The notes under the pieces: generated by a model
Told to the model about the DNA's origin: nothing
The model's input: the letters and a program-made list of their open reading frames with translations, nothing else
Databases searched by the model: none
Origin: Catenaria anguillulae PL171
Lineage: Eukaryota; Blastocladiomycota; Blastocladiomycetes; Blastocladiales; Catenariaceae
DNA length: 64,000 nucleotides
Direction: 5' to 3'
Assembly (NCBI GenBank): GCA_002102555.1
Contig: MCFL01000047.1
Span: 122,242 to 186,241 of the forward strand
Shown: positions 23,471 to 35,053 of the stretch, piece by piece
How the letters are laid out: each line of letters starts with the position of its first letter
Position numbering within the stretch: position 1 is the first letter of the stretch
Program-made: the position numbers and the translations under genes

Positions 23471-23912
23471 CAATCGCTCGCTGGATCATCAGTTCTCTCG
23501 CACGCTCTCGTCTTTACCATACCCAATAAAGCGACGGGATCATCATGGCATGTATACATCACTGTGTCGATGTCGTTTTCTTGACACGTACACAGAGCCC
23601 TGCCCTCTACCTGCTGTTCAGGAGTGTATGTGCTCATGAAGGAGTCGAATCGGCAATCAATGAGGCTCAGCCGTGGGATACGTATACACAGCCGCACATG
23701 TGCATGTGACGGGCCGAGAATAAGCTGCTGACCACTCACGAGTGATAGTCCTGGCTCGACCCACTTGGATCGCTCATGCATACATAACCGGAATTTGAAT
23801 TGGAAGCTTGGAGCCAGGAGCCATCCGCTTTGCCAGCCAGCAACAGCCAGCTGCAGCGCTGATCAGTCCGGAACCAGACCATGCATCGATCACCAGGAAT
23901 ACATCTTGATAT

Positions 23913-23918
23913 TATAAA
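23913..23918 (+). promoter_or_regulatory. TATA-like box
   Basis: TATAAA lies 45 bp before the ATG at 23958 and only 15 bp before an in-frame ATG at 23928. The spacing favours 23958 as the translated start. Confidence 0.4.
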
Positions 23919-23957
23919 ACAGTCTCTATGTCATGGTCCATCAACTCTTTTCCAATC

Positions 23958-25778
23958 ATGGACAACCCTATGCAAACATTCTTTCCAGCGACCTCGTCGC
24001 GCAAGCGCGCCCGCCGAGGCACGAACGTGTCGTCGGCCTCGGCCTCGGCGTCCAACCCGTCCGGCCAAGCATCTTGCCCGTCTAACAAGCGGCAGCGGAG
24101 ACGCCGAGGTCCCCAATCCGTCCGGGACCTTGTCAAGGTGAGCGTCATTCTTGCTTCTATACTTTCTCCCGGGCCGCACTTGCCCAGCATCTCTCTTACC
24201 CATTTGACCGCCTTGGTTTCATTGCATTTCTAGCGCTGCCACGACATGATCAATGCAGCTGCCCTGTGCAAAGTCGGAACATTCCATATCGAGCGGCGCC
24301 GGCAAGCGGAGCAGCAAGCTGTGGACCCTGCCGCAGCTATTAGCACCACTGCTGCCAACGCCATTACCGACAACGACAACGCCGGCAATGGCGATCAAGA
24401 TGATGACACAATTTCAACTGGGACCACGGACAATGGACGCGAAACAAGCATTTCGAGCCAAGAAAGCAATGCGGCATCTGATCTCGGCGAGCATTTCTTT
24501 TCGATTGACGGTACTGATGCCGGGATTGATGGGCATGTCGCTGCGGTTTTCGAATTCTTATTAAGTCCAACCAGCGCCAAGGTTCCATGCAAATTGGCGA
24601 TTCAAGATGACAGTGGCGTGTGGTCCTTTGTACCGTCGCAAGTGGCGAATGTTCTCAAGGCAATTTCTACCAGTGGTCCCCAGGATCTGAATCGGGTCAA
24701 GAGCCTTCTCAAGGGATCGATCGCACGGATGGCCAAAGGAGCCAAGATTTCAGTTGGCGACCTCGTGTTTGAGCCGTTCATCATGACTCGCGCGTTTTCG
24801 CGAGCGCATGCAGAATCGTTTGGCGCCCCGGGTGACATTCCCATTTTGCTTGTCGATTGGAGGATTGAAGACCCTCAAGAAGCTCCGGCCGGTCCGGCTC
24901 CTCCCGCTCCATCTACCACTCCACCAACGCCACTCTTGTTGTCAAACCCAGAGACGCCGCCGCCTCTTTCACCTGCTACCACCTCAGACGCCAGTCAGCA
25001 AGCAATTGTCGACGTGCCTGCATCGCACGACACGCTTGCCACGCCTGAATTGCCCGAAGCGCCTGCCTCGCCTACCTTGCCCAACACACCCGCCTCACCC
25101 GCAATGCCCGCACCTCCGGCTCCTGCTCGCGAAGTGGCACAGCTCCCGCCACCCCCGTGTGGCCACCTTCCATTCCGCGAGACGTGGTGGTCGCTAGAAT
25201 GGCGCGGCCACCGTCGCGAAGGGTCCCCGGCTATCACCATGTGCTTTCGGTGCTTTGCGCACTTTGCTGCGCACGTGACGGGTGCCCCTTCGCCGCATAT
25301 TAACGCAGCGTACTGGGACGAGCGAAGGGCCAGTGGTCTGGCTCTTCATGCCTACCTCTTCCAGGTCATGAAGGGGTTTGACTTTGTGACGGACGAGTAC
25401 CTCCTCGCTGTCCAATATGCTACTCACATTTACCACCCCCAATCCCCGACCAACCCAGCGTCGCTCTTCTCCGCTGCCATGGCAACCAAGCAGCGCATGG
25501 ACTCGGGCTTCTTTGATGATATCCCCTTGGCCCGCCGGCAACAGGCGATTGTGCGGTGCGCTCTGGCCGACTGGCTCTACGGCTACACGCGGCACACCCG
25601 CTTCAGCCATGCTGGCATGGCAGTGATTGACGGGGCCGTGGAGCTGGCCAAGGTGGATGGGGAGGTGAGGGTTGGGCCGAATGGGCCATCGTCCATGGGC
25701 GAGTTTTCGACGCGCGTCCAAAACTATTTGGAAATCATGCGAGCTCGGTTGCCAGCGAGGCCTTGTGAGTTGTGTTGA
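23958..25778 (+). CDS. Uncharacterised protein with basic N-terminus and helical C-terminal domain
   Basis: Exon 1 runs from 23958 (or in-frame 23928) to 24137. The intron is 24138-24233 (GTGAGC...TTCTAG) and exon 2 is 24234-25778, for about 574 residues. The N-terminus is Ser/Lys/Arg-rich with RKRARRG and NKRQRRRRG, good nuclear localisation signals. An Asp/Asn/Thr-rich segment follows, then a folded-looking part containing CKLAIQDDSGVWSFVP, then 100 residues of Pro-rich linker. The C-terminal 200 residues look helical and globular, with EYLLAVQYATHIYH and PASLFSAAMATKQRMDSGFF. That spacing faintly recalls a cyclin box, but no defining residues could be confirmed. I do not recognise the family. 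Confidence 0.7.
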
Positions 25779-26328
25779 GGTGTGGGATGTGTACTTTTTT
25801 CTTTTTCTATATTCTGTTCTTTTCATTGCTCGACATGTCTTTATCTTCTGCTTTGCGTCTGCGTTGTGGATTCCCTTCATTCATTTTTTTCTCTCAGTCT
25901 TGCCCCTCTCTTTTTTCGTCACTTCTTGTCCTTTTGTCTTTGCTGGTTCCGTTTGCAATTTGTTGGTGTAGATTCCTTTTTTTGTGGATTGTGTGTCGGT
26001 GCGCGTGCGACATTCCTGCTTGTTTTCTCTCCTTGTCGCCGTGTACGGATTCCCCTTTTCTTTGCCTTTGCTGTTGATGTCACGATTCCCTTTTGTTCTC
26101 TTTCCACCTGCCCCTTATTCTTCGGTGCTTGTGGCCACCGATTGTGCAACGTGTTCCCTTTCGTCCTCTTTGATTAATCCCTTTTAGAACCAGCAGCCAC
26201 CGCAATAACAGCGTCACCAGCAAAGAGATCTGTACAATTTGGGAAGGGTAACAACCGACACACAAACAGATGTGAGTCACACTTCACTGCACACACAGAG
26301 ACGGAACATTGGGCGTCAGCAGGAAAGC
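25779..26328. other. Convergent 3' region, T-rich
   Basis: A 550-bp spacer between two convergent genes. It is strikingly T-rich on the plus strand (many TTTTC, TTCCTTT blocks) and carries no gene. Terminators of both neighbours probably lie here. Confidence 0.5.
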
Positions 26329-28410
26329 TTACACCACCGCCCAAAACATGACGGTGCCGTCCATCCCGCCAGCGGAATACACCCACTTGCCATCGGGACA
26401 AACTTGACTTGCGTGACGTGACTCGCATGTCCACCGTACGACTTGCGCCCCGTAGTCGTGCGCCCACCAAACGGTGCCGGATACCGCAACAAATCAACCT
26501 TGGACGAATCGTTGCCCAACACAATCAACCCGGGATCCGTCTCCTTTGCGGCGGACCCACCGGCTTGGAACCGATCGCACGCATTGATATCCAACCCGTC
26601 TTGGCCCTCTTCCCAAATCCCGCGCGTGGCCCACCCGATCGTGCATGTGTACTTTGCCCACTTGAGCGCCTTGACTGCGGCCAAGTTTGTTTCCTGCTTG
26701 GCGGCACCCTCGGCCGTCACCGACGTAAAGAGCAGCTCGTAGTCGCCAGAGTTGGATTGCACATGGTCCCGTCAATGGCCCAGTCAATGGCCGTGATGAA
26801 GGACGTGTGCGCCGGGTTGTTGCCCGCCACCGTGTACTTGTGCCCGTCGGCCGACGTGAGAATGTAAATGGTGGTGTCGTGTGCACCAACAGCAAGTCGA
26901 GCGCCGTGGTCGTTGGGCGAAAACGCGAGCACGCTGATGGGCTTCTTGGACACGGCCACCTTGCCAATGTGCGTCAGCTTTGGCAGTGAAAAGAAATTGA
27001 CCTCGCCCGATTCCATGCCCACGGCAACCACGTTCTTGGCGGGATTGGCGGCAACACACCGCGAGGCGCCATCGAGGCGAGCACGTGCAACCACGCCGCC
27101 CGTGTGCGTGTCCCAGACAAGCACCGTGGCGTCGTCACCCGACGTGACAATGTGCTTGGCGTCCACCACGTCCAGGCCCCAAAGCTCGGCGTCCTTGGCA
27201 CACGAGTGGCCCTCGAGATGCACGAGCAAGTGGTTGTGTTCGAGGCACCAGGTCGCAATGGTGCCGTCGTCCAAGCCAAGGGCAAGCTTGTGGCCGAGCG
27301 AGTCCAAGGCACGAATGGTTGCGAGCGACCCGGATTGCGCGTGAATCAACTGGCCCTTTGGCTCAAACGAGGACGTCCACACTTGCACAGTCGCCTCTTT
27401 GCCGCCCGTCGCAAACCCGCCCTGCCCGCCAGCAAGTGCAGTCAGCCCGAAAATGGCGCCCGGGTGGCTCGACACACATGCCTTGGAAACCTTGCCATCT
27501 TTGCCCCACACGAGCACTTGGCCGTTGGCTGTGCCCGTGACATAGACCTGCTCGGTTGCCAAGTACGTGACACACGTGACGACTTGCTGCTCGGCCTTGT
27601 CGCCAAACACGCCGTTGCGCGACGTCATGGACTTTGCGCCCAAATCCACGGTCCACAGGCGTACCGTCTTTTGGCCAACAGACATGAACTCGAGCGAGGC
27701 CGAGGTGGCGTTGAATGCGAGGTCAACAATGGGTGTTGTGCCGCCGCGGACAGTGGCCACGGGCGGCGATCCGGGCTTGGACCAGTCAAACAGGAACAGC
27801 GAGTGCTCATTGTCTTGCGCGGCGGCTAAAATGTACTTGCCGTCGGGTGAATGGCAAGCGCTTTTGAAACAAGCAAACAGTATGATATTTAGAGTCAAAT
27901 TTTCGTCGTCCGTCAGCTTGAGCGAAAATTGTGCAAGACACGTACCAGCGACGCCCTTGTACCCCTTGCCCAGGTTGAACGTGGCCAAACTCTCAACAGG
28001 CTTTTCATCGCCTGCGCCAGGTGCCTTCCACACATGCACGACCGGGTTGAGGCCGATTTCGCCACTGGCCACAATGTTTGCGCCACGGTGATACACCAAC
28101 GCCACCACATCATCCTTGTGTTGAGTAAAGAAGGACTGGTGCGGGATGGCGCGCGAGGCAATGTGTTGGACCACGCCAAGGGCGGCCGCAGGGAACACGA
28201 GCGAGTCGTGCGTAGGCCCAAAGAAGAGGTTGGACCGGCAGTCGCGGATGCGGTAGCCCGACACGTGGCGCAGCTTGAGCGAGGCATCGGGCGCCGTGGT
28301 CGGGTAGGCCGTCGACGAGGATTTCGGGTCGATGGGCGAGGTGGCGTCGAGGGTTGCGCGCGAGGCATGAAGAGGGCGTCGCCCTTGAGTTGAGCCTTGC
28401 GGTTCTTCAT
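26329..28410 (-). CDS. EML-family microtubule-associated protein (HELP motif and WD40 repeats)
   Basis: The start MKNRKAQLKGDALFMP at 28410 is followed by the HELP signature HVSGYRIRDCRSNLFF and then two WD40 propellers, e.g. VASGEIGLNPVVHVWKA, QVVTCVTYLATEQVYVTG and VTSGDDATVLVWDT. The C-terminal part SNSGDYELLF, GIWEEGQDGLDINA and GGHASHVTQVKF is diagnostic of echinoderm microtubule-associated protein-like proteins. These bind tubulin and stabilise or organise microtubules, including in cilia. One intron near 27945-27865 interrupts the gene. The conserved protein is spread over frames that change near 28370, 27850, 26765 and 26390; at each site one base appears to be missing. The final blade reads MDGTVMFWAVV before a TAA at 26329. 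Either the assembly has deletions or this copy is recently inactivated. Confidence 0.85.
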
Positions 28411-28808
28411 GGTTGATGCGAGTGTCTACAGATGATAGTGTGAGTGAGTACGAGAGCGATAGGGTGCATGGGTGATCAGCTCGCGGTAGCAGGAGCGGGA
28501 CGGATGGGGAGTGTACGATACTTGTACTTGTGAAAGTACGCAAGGGTGTCTTGATATGAATGCCGAACCTTCAATTCAGTGCAGAGAGACAGTGTAAGCG
28601 GTCGCCGCGAGACAAATGTGCGGTTGACACGTTTGGCGTTTGGCGGGGGCGGCCCAAAGTTGGCGTTGGTTCGCTGATCGCGCCGCCGAGTCGAGTTCTT
28701 GGTTGGGGATCCAAGATGCTGCCAGGCCAGTCAGCTCAGCGGCAGTCAGATATCGCTCATTCAATTATATTAAAAAAGAGTGGTGACAAGACAGTATGGC
28801 AAGGTAAA
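28411..28808. other. Promoter region of the EML gene
   Basis: About 400 bp between the EML start and the 3' end of the next minus-strand gene. No further gene is seen. Confidence 0.5.
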
Positions 28809-29911
28809 TCAAGATTGGCGTGATTGTATTGCCGCACGGCGAAGGATAACAGGAGACGATGACGGATCGGGCAGTGAGGCCAAGTTCTTGTCCCACCACT
28901 TTCGCACGGGATGGGTCGGGTCCTCATAATACTGACCCACAAACGCACTGGGTGAATACAAAACTCGGATCCGAGTTGGATGCAACATGGCATTCCTTGC
29001 CCACCATTCGAGCACATCGGCACACCCGTTCCGAGATGCGGAATCCATTGCCGACGAGGAGTACTTGAGCTCGAGCTGCGACGCCAACCACCAGTCAAGC
29101 ACATCCACCCGGCCGTATCCGCTGGCCAAATCCATTGCATCCTCGCTGTACTTGAGCTCCAGCCCAGACCCCAACCACCACCGCAACACGTGGACATGGC
29201 CTTCAATACTCGCCGCCCGCATTGCATGCTCGGAATACTTGATTGTCTTGCCGCCGCTCTCACGCAGCCACCACTGCAACACATCCACATGTCCGTTGCC
29301 GCTCGCAAAGTCAATCGGTGCCTCGGAATACTCGACATTGCTCAACTCGGGCGTGCTCGCCCACCACCGCAATACGTCCACGCTTCCCCTGCGGGACGCC
29401 TCAATCACGGCCCATTTCCACCACCCGGCGTGCTTGACGAGGCCAGTGTGCCGCCACCATTCCAACACGGCCACATGGCCGAAAAACGCCGCGTTGATAA
29501 CCACCTCCGCCGACGCAAACCGTGCCAACTCTTTGGGTCCACCCCACCAATCAAGCCACCACGACAACACGTGCACATGGCCGTTGCCGCTGACATCGGC
29601 CATGATCTTGCTTTCGAGAACAAGCGATTTTGGTGCCAGGCGTGCGCGAATGGCGAGAATGTCGGTGCGACCAGCGACGGATGCTTGTGTCGCGCTCATG
29701 ATGGGAAGTGCTCGCAGGGCAGCACGGAGCACCATGGACCCGAGGTTTGGGGAAGTTTTCAGGCATGAACGGACAAATTCATGAGGGAAGGTGGCCGAGT
29801 GTGTTGCGATGAGAGACGAATCGCTATGCAAAGGAGTGGGTCCAGAAGGTCGTAGGGAAACGAGACCATCATCGCCGTACGGACGGGAGATGGCGCTGGT
29901 GCTGAGGACAT
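28809..29911 (-). CDS. Ankyrin-like repeat protein C
   Basis: About 367 residues. The start at 29911 (MSSAPAPSPVRT) leads into an F-box-like segment, FPYDLLDPLLCIA, and after a one-base frame change near 29830 continues as SSLIATHSATFPHEFVRSCL. At least seven tandem ankyrin-like units follow, e.g. DFASGNGHVDVLQWWLRES and DLASGYGRVDVLDWWLAS. The units share the VLxWW signature of proteins A and B, but this gene lacks their long low-complexity extensions. The open frame on its own begins at a TTG, which supports joining the upstream piece. F-box plus ankyrin repeats would suggest a substrate adaptor of an SCF ubiquitin ligase; that is inference. Confidence 0.7.
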
Positions 29912-30915
29912 AGTCACAGCTTGGGTCACATTAATGCACGGGGTAGTTGTTGCGTATCGTGAGAAATTCATGCGCATTTCGTTGGCCATAATCATCCGTG
30001 ATCCATTGGGAGGCCAGCAATCATCATGGGGCCAACGCCATCGCCCAGCGTGAGACAGACGCGTCCCCCCCCATGCCCTTGTTTTGCTGGAAACAACGGC
30101 GACGCTGAAACGGCGACAACATGACGTTGCAACCGCGTTTGGGTTGTGAATGCATGTACTTGGGTAGGAATTGCGGGACTAGGGCACCACTGTGGAGTAG
30201 CGTTTGGACAAATGCCCGGTGTCCGCCATGCTGTCGCATGGAGTGTAGTGTCCAGAGGGTTCAGGCGTGGCTGTGGTAAAGACCTGTCTTGTTCAAAATC
30301 TCACAGAACATGATCGAGGCCACGGTCGACGCGGCAGCGGGCAAATGGGAACCCTCTGCGGACCGAGGTAGTAGGCAAGAAAGTGAAACAGCTTCGAGAA
30401 AACGCAGCTGCATTCGAAATGTAGCAAACAGAAGGATGTCCTTGTTTCCGTCACGCTGGCCATGTAGCAAAGGAGCCGCACCTGCTTTTGCATGCGAACA
30501 CCGCACAGTTCCCAAACGCCCTCCGTTTACACGCCCGACGCATGTGATTTGTCTCAAGAGTTGCGTGGCCATTCGCCATGGCGTTGTGCCAGGCTGTGCA
30601 AATAACACATTCCAGAGGGACGCATGCCGGCTGCGTTATAAGCTTGTCTTGCCACATGTCCGCGTGGGCCGGTGAAGGCGACATACGGGTTTCTCCCTGG
30701 GTTATGGCACCTTCACACTCGCCTACTCAGGGTATGCCGTGGGCAATTTAAGCCCACCACCACCCGTCCGTCTCCCCTCCAAGGGAATCTCGAGACCCTG
30801 CGCCAAAGCCGTTGAAAGGCATTCATCACGCACATAGAGCTCGGCGATCATCTCCGCGGTCCATAGAAATCTTTCCACTTCTCGTCACGTTCGCGCCGCC
30901 ATTTCGCCCTTCAGC
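29912..30915. other. Divergent intergenic region
   Basis: One kilobase between divergent genes. Several open frames of 60-130 codons overlap on both strands but none shows a motif. It should hold the promoters of ankyrin-like gene C and of the OPT transporter. Confidence 0.5.
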
Positions 30916-33900
30916 ATGACCGAAAAGGACATCAAGAATGAGTCCGAGGCGGTTCCCGGCGATGCCGAGAAGCAAGAGTCGTTCGTCATTGACGCCGGTC
31001 CGTTGCTTCTGTCCTGTCAGTATCGCCACGATGGTTGCACGCTTGACCCCTGATCCGATGGTTATTGTCCATGAACATGCTTGAATCTTGCAGAATTCGA
31101 GTCGATGGTCGGCGATCTGGTCCCGTGTACTGACGATACCTCCATCCCGTCCATGACCTTCCGTGTCTGGATCATTGTACGTCCGCTCTTTCCGCATCTC
31201 TGAGTCGAATGTCTCAGCTCGATCATGTCACGATCAATGCTCATTCGTCTGCTGTCATGTATTCAGGGAATGTTTTTCTGTTGCTCGGTTGCTTTCGCCA
31301 ACATGTTCCTCAGTCTTTTCCGTACCATCCCTGCCCCAATCACTTCGTTTGTCACGGTGTTGCTCTCGTACCCGATGGGTCGCATCATGGCTGCAACTTT
31401 GCCTTCGTACAAGTTGAATCTCTTTGGTTTCCAGCTCGACACCAACCCTGGCCCCTTCTCTGTCAAGGAACATGTGCTTATCAATGTCTTTGGTTCGACC
31501 GGTGCTTGTACGATTGATGTTTCCTTGATCCGTTGCCACTCTGTTATCTTGCAGCTGACTCCGCTGGTTCCACAGCTGGCATTTACGCATTCTACAAGTA
31601 CGCATTCCACTCGCTCATTGACAACTTTTTTTCTCGTTTGGCAGCTAATCTAATCCTTGTTCAACTCTACTTTTCACAGTCTCGGCGCGCAAGAGGTCTT
31701 TTACGATATGAAGCTCGGCGCTGGTTGGGATTTGCTTTTCATTTTCGCTTCCGCTACCATGGGATTCGGCCTCGCTGGTATCTGTCGCCGCTTTCTTATT
31801 CGCCCGTCGCACATGATTTGGCCCACCGTCTTGCCCACGGTCGCACTCTTCACGGCGTTCCACAATGTCGACGTCAAGGGAAACCAGTCCGATGGTCACA
31901 AGCACATGTCGCAGCTCAAGGTATTATACATGTTTATTCCCCATCGACATACTCGCACATTTTCAACTGTGTGGCTAACAGCATCGAGTTGTCTGACTAT
32001 CGTTCAGACTTTTGGTTTGGCTGCTGTCGGTACGTATTCGATATAGAGTTGATTCTCTAGTTAGAAACAGATGTGCCAACACCCTCCCTTATCGCTCATT
32101 TCAACAAACAGCAATGGCATTCTGGGCCATCATTGGCCCCGGTTACATGTCCAAGAGTACGCCTTGCCTCATACATCTGTCCGCGCACACCGTTTGATTC
32201 TCATTCGTCTTTGCTTCAAAGTGTTGCAAAATCTGCCGTTCCTTTGCTGGATCGCGCCCAAGTCCAACACTTTCTTGCAACGCCTTGGCTCTCCCAAGTG
32301 GGGCGTCGGCGTGCTTTCCATCTCGCTCGACTGGACCTTTGTCGGCTCTGGCCCCATGGTACGTCATCATCATTACCTACCCGCGTCCGATCCACGTCCA
32401 TTTCATGCCCACTGACAGCGACTTGACACATAGGCTATTCCGTTCTGGGCGACCCTCAACAACTTTGTCTCGTGGGTCGTATTTGCATGGCTACTTGTTC
32501 CCATCTTCTGGAAGAACAATCTGTTCAATCAAGGCCCGTGGCCCAAGACCACCTTCCTCAACTCGACGCACTTGTTTGACGGCAAGGGCAACCGATTCCT
32601 CGCTCCTCAAGTATTGAACACAAAAACTCGCTCCGTACGTTCTTGTCGACTCTGATTTTTCGACACTGGAATTGTCTTTGCTCACTTCATTTCCAATCGC
32701 GTCATGCATTTGTAGATTGACGAGACCAAGTTCAAGGCCAGGGGCACGATTCACTTTACGGTGCGCCGAGACGCCTGTACTGCTTTTGGCTAGATCTCTG
32801 CCCGTGCTAACTTGCGGTATTGACGTTGATTAGCCTTTGTTTGCGTCGACCTACTTTGGCCACTTGGCTTCGCTGACCGCCGCCATCACGCATACTTGTC
32901 TCTGGTGCGTTTATCCCTCCACTTTTTTTTTCCCCGTCGCGAGCTCATACATGGCCGACGTTGCTGCTGCATACAATCTAGGTACGGCTCTGATATCGCT
33001 GCTCGTGTCCGCAATGCCAAGCACGACAAGGACGATATCCACTGCAAGGTACATACATGTACACTCAATCATTCGGTCATCATATCCAATTGACGCAAAT
33101 CATTCCTCCCTTGCAGCTCATCGACAAGTACCCCGAGGTTCCCGAGACCTGGTACTACGGATTCTTTGTCGCCACGTTGGTTCTCATGATTGTTGTTGGC
33201 CAATGGGGCGGTATCGACTTGCCCGTTTGGGCCACTTTCCTCGCCGTTGCGCTCGCCATTGTCGGCACTGTTCCCACCATCATTATCTTTGCCACTGCCG
33301 GTGTCTCGCTCGGTCTCAACGTCATCTCGCAGTGTACATCTCTATTCAAACTTCATTTGTCGTCGCATTTTCGACCACGATCCTGACCTCAATCACACTT
33401 ACGCAGTCACCATTGGCGTCCTCGTCCCTGGCCGCCCGATCCTCATGATGGCCTTCAAGTGCGTGTGCTTTGCTGTGTCGTGGCAATGCCGCGACTTGCT
33501 CATTGATCTCAAGATTGGCCACTACATGAAGGTGCCCCCCGCGACATTTTCGTTGCCCAGCTCGTGTCGCAAATTGCCGCGGGCTTTGTGGCATACGCTG
33601 GGTTCCGGTACTGGATTGACTCGGACCCGATTCACAAGGAGTGGATTGTCAACTATGGCCAAGTCAAGGGCATTGGCGCCGATTGGGGATCCAACTCGAT
33701 TAATACGTATTACTCGGCGTCGTTGATTTGGGGCGCAATTGGCGCAAAGCGCTTCTTCTTTGATACTCAAGTACGGATACTTGCCCCATTTCCTTGCGAC
33801 TCTGGTTCTCTTGTCTAACGATTTACCATCGCATTGCATCGCATGTTTAGTACGCGCCCATCATCTGGGGCGGCGCTCTCGCCGGCATCCTGCTACCCAT

Positions 33901-34369
33901 TGCCCTGTGGCTCGGCCACAAGTACATTGGCGGCCAATGGTGGGTGCTCGCGCACCCGGCCATCTTGCTGTCGCCCAACGGGCCCGGATCCGCCAACTCG
34001 GGCTACCTTACGTCGTTTTTGCTGGCCATTTGGTCGCAGTGGTTCATGTACCGGTACCGCCAGGCGTGGTGGAAGCGCTACAACTACGTGCTGGCCACGG
34101 GATTGGATGTGGGCGCGTCGCTGGTTGCGTTGGTGACCGGATTGAGCGGGCTTGAGTTTGTGGAGTGGTATGTCTCTCGTTGTTTTCATCCGTCTGCTGG
34201 TGGAAAACGAGTTTGGTCGTGAACGAGGACTGACTGCATCCGCCGCTTTGTTTGTACTAGGTACTTGAACTGCCCGTCCAACACAAAGTGCGAGTCGCCG
34301 CATTTCGGTGGTCAAGGCTTTGACGACTGGTGTCATGTGTTTGGCGAGAACAAGCGTCTCAACACCTAG
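30916..34369 (+). CDS. OPT-family oligopeptide transporter
   Basis: Sixteen exons could be traced by frame: 30916-30997, 31094-31176, 31267-31501, 31555-31597, 31680-31920, 32008-32029, 32112-32156, 32222-32358, 32434-32634, 32716-32760, 32834-32904, 32982-33048, 33117-33333, 33407-33770, 33851-34167 and 34261-34369. The product is about 759 residues with many hydrophobic spans. Family hallmarks include VPCTDDTSIPSMTFR before the first span, NPGPFSVKEHVLI, MSKMLQNLPFLCW, and LKIGHYMKVPP. OPT carriers import tetra- and pentapeptides, glutathione or metal chelates across the plasma membrane with protons. Exon 6 is only 22 nt. The first donor is GTCCGT, a weak site chosen because the obvious GTCAGT would create a stop. 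Near 33540 a run of six C appears one base short for the conserved frame. Confidence 0.9.
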
Positions 34370-34403
34370 ACCCAAGGATACAAACACGAGCAAGTATAGT
34401 GGC

Positions 34404-34430
34404 GTGTGTGTGTGTGTGTGTGTGTGTGTG
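34404..34430. repeat. (GT)13 microsatellite
   Basis: A perfect dinucleotide run immediately downstream of the OPT stop codon. It may lie in the 3' UTR. Confidence 0.95.
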
Positions 34431-34839
34431 CATGGGATCTGTAAGCATGTAGAGATTCGGCCAATAGTGTGTGTTGCACATGTGAGTCGAAATGTAGATG
34501 GATTTTGGCCAATGTTAATGTTCATGACTTGTGCACCATGGCGGACTTGGTCAGAATTGGTCGCGCATTCAACGTGCAGATCGAAGTGGTCCTCTGATCC
34601 GACCATTCACCGCTGATCGCATGAAGTCGCGACGGCAACATACATAGCACAAAGCGAGCAGTTTCCATAGCAGCTCGGCCGAGCGACTACATGCAATGTA
34701 GACCGGTGAATTGCAGACGTGGGATTGCAAACGCAGCACGCACAGCGCCTCGCACTGTTGCGCAAAGTCGCGTTGGCGTACCACACCCAGGCAGAACTCT
34801 ACACGGTTTTGTTGAAACAACGCACCCAGTATAGTGTGA

Positions 34840-34912
34840 GGTCGTGTGGCCTAATGGTGAAGGCGCTGGACTTCGGATCCAGAGATTGGGAGTTCAAGTC
34901 TCCCCACGATCG
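34840..34912 (+). tRNA. tRNA-Arg (UCG)
   Basis: A 73-nt tRNA with acceptor GGTCGTG/CACGATC, discriminator G, anticodon TCG in loop CTTCGGA and T-loop GTTCAAGTC. A GTTTTGTTTTTG stretch about 10 bases downstream can terminate Pol III. No intron. Confidence 0.95.
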
Positions 34913-35053
34913 AATGTGGGCGTTTTGTTTTTGCTGCGCTCGCTTGGCAAACACCAACCATCAACACCAGTTGCCCGCCATTTCGAGTCGTTTGCGTATT
35001 TGTTTGACAAGTGTATGTAAATGACTGGATGCATGTGAATATGTGCATTGTGC

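Larger units (their letters stand above)
20747..23912. other. Gene-poor 3.2-kb region
   Basis: No protein gene could be supported between the divergent starts of ankyrin-like gene B and the gene at 23958. Short open frames occur on all strands without conserved motifs. The region holds a diverged 47-bp direct repeat, a 9-bp-arm palindrome with repeated GCTCACCCCGC units, and long poly-T and poly-A tracts, listed separately. Confidence 0.5.

Noticed and set aside
20944-23781. Several 60-136-codon open frames in the gene-poor region
   Set aside because: No family resemblance and mutually overlapping; better treated as non-coding.
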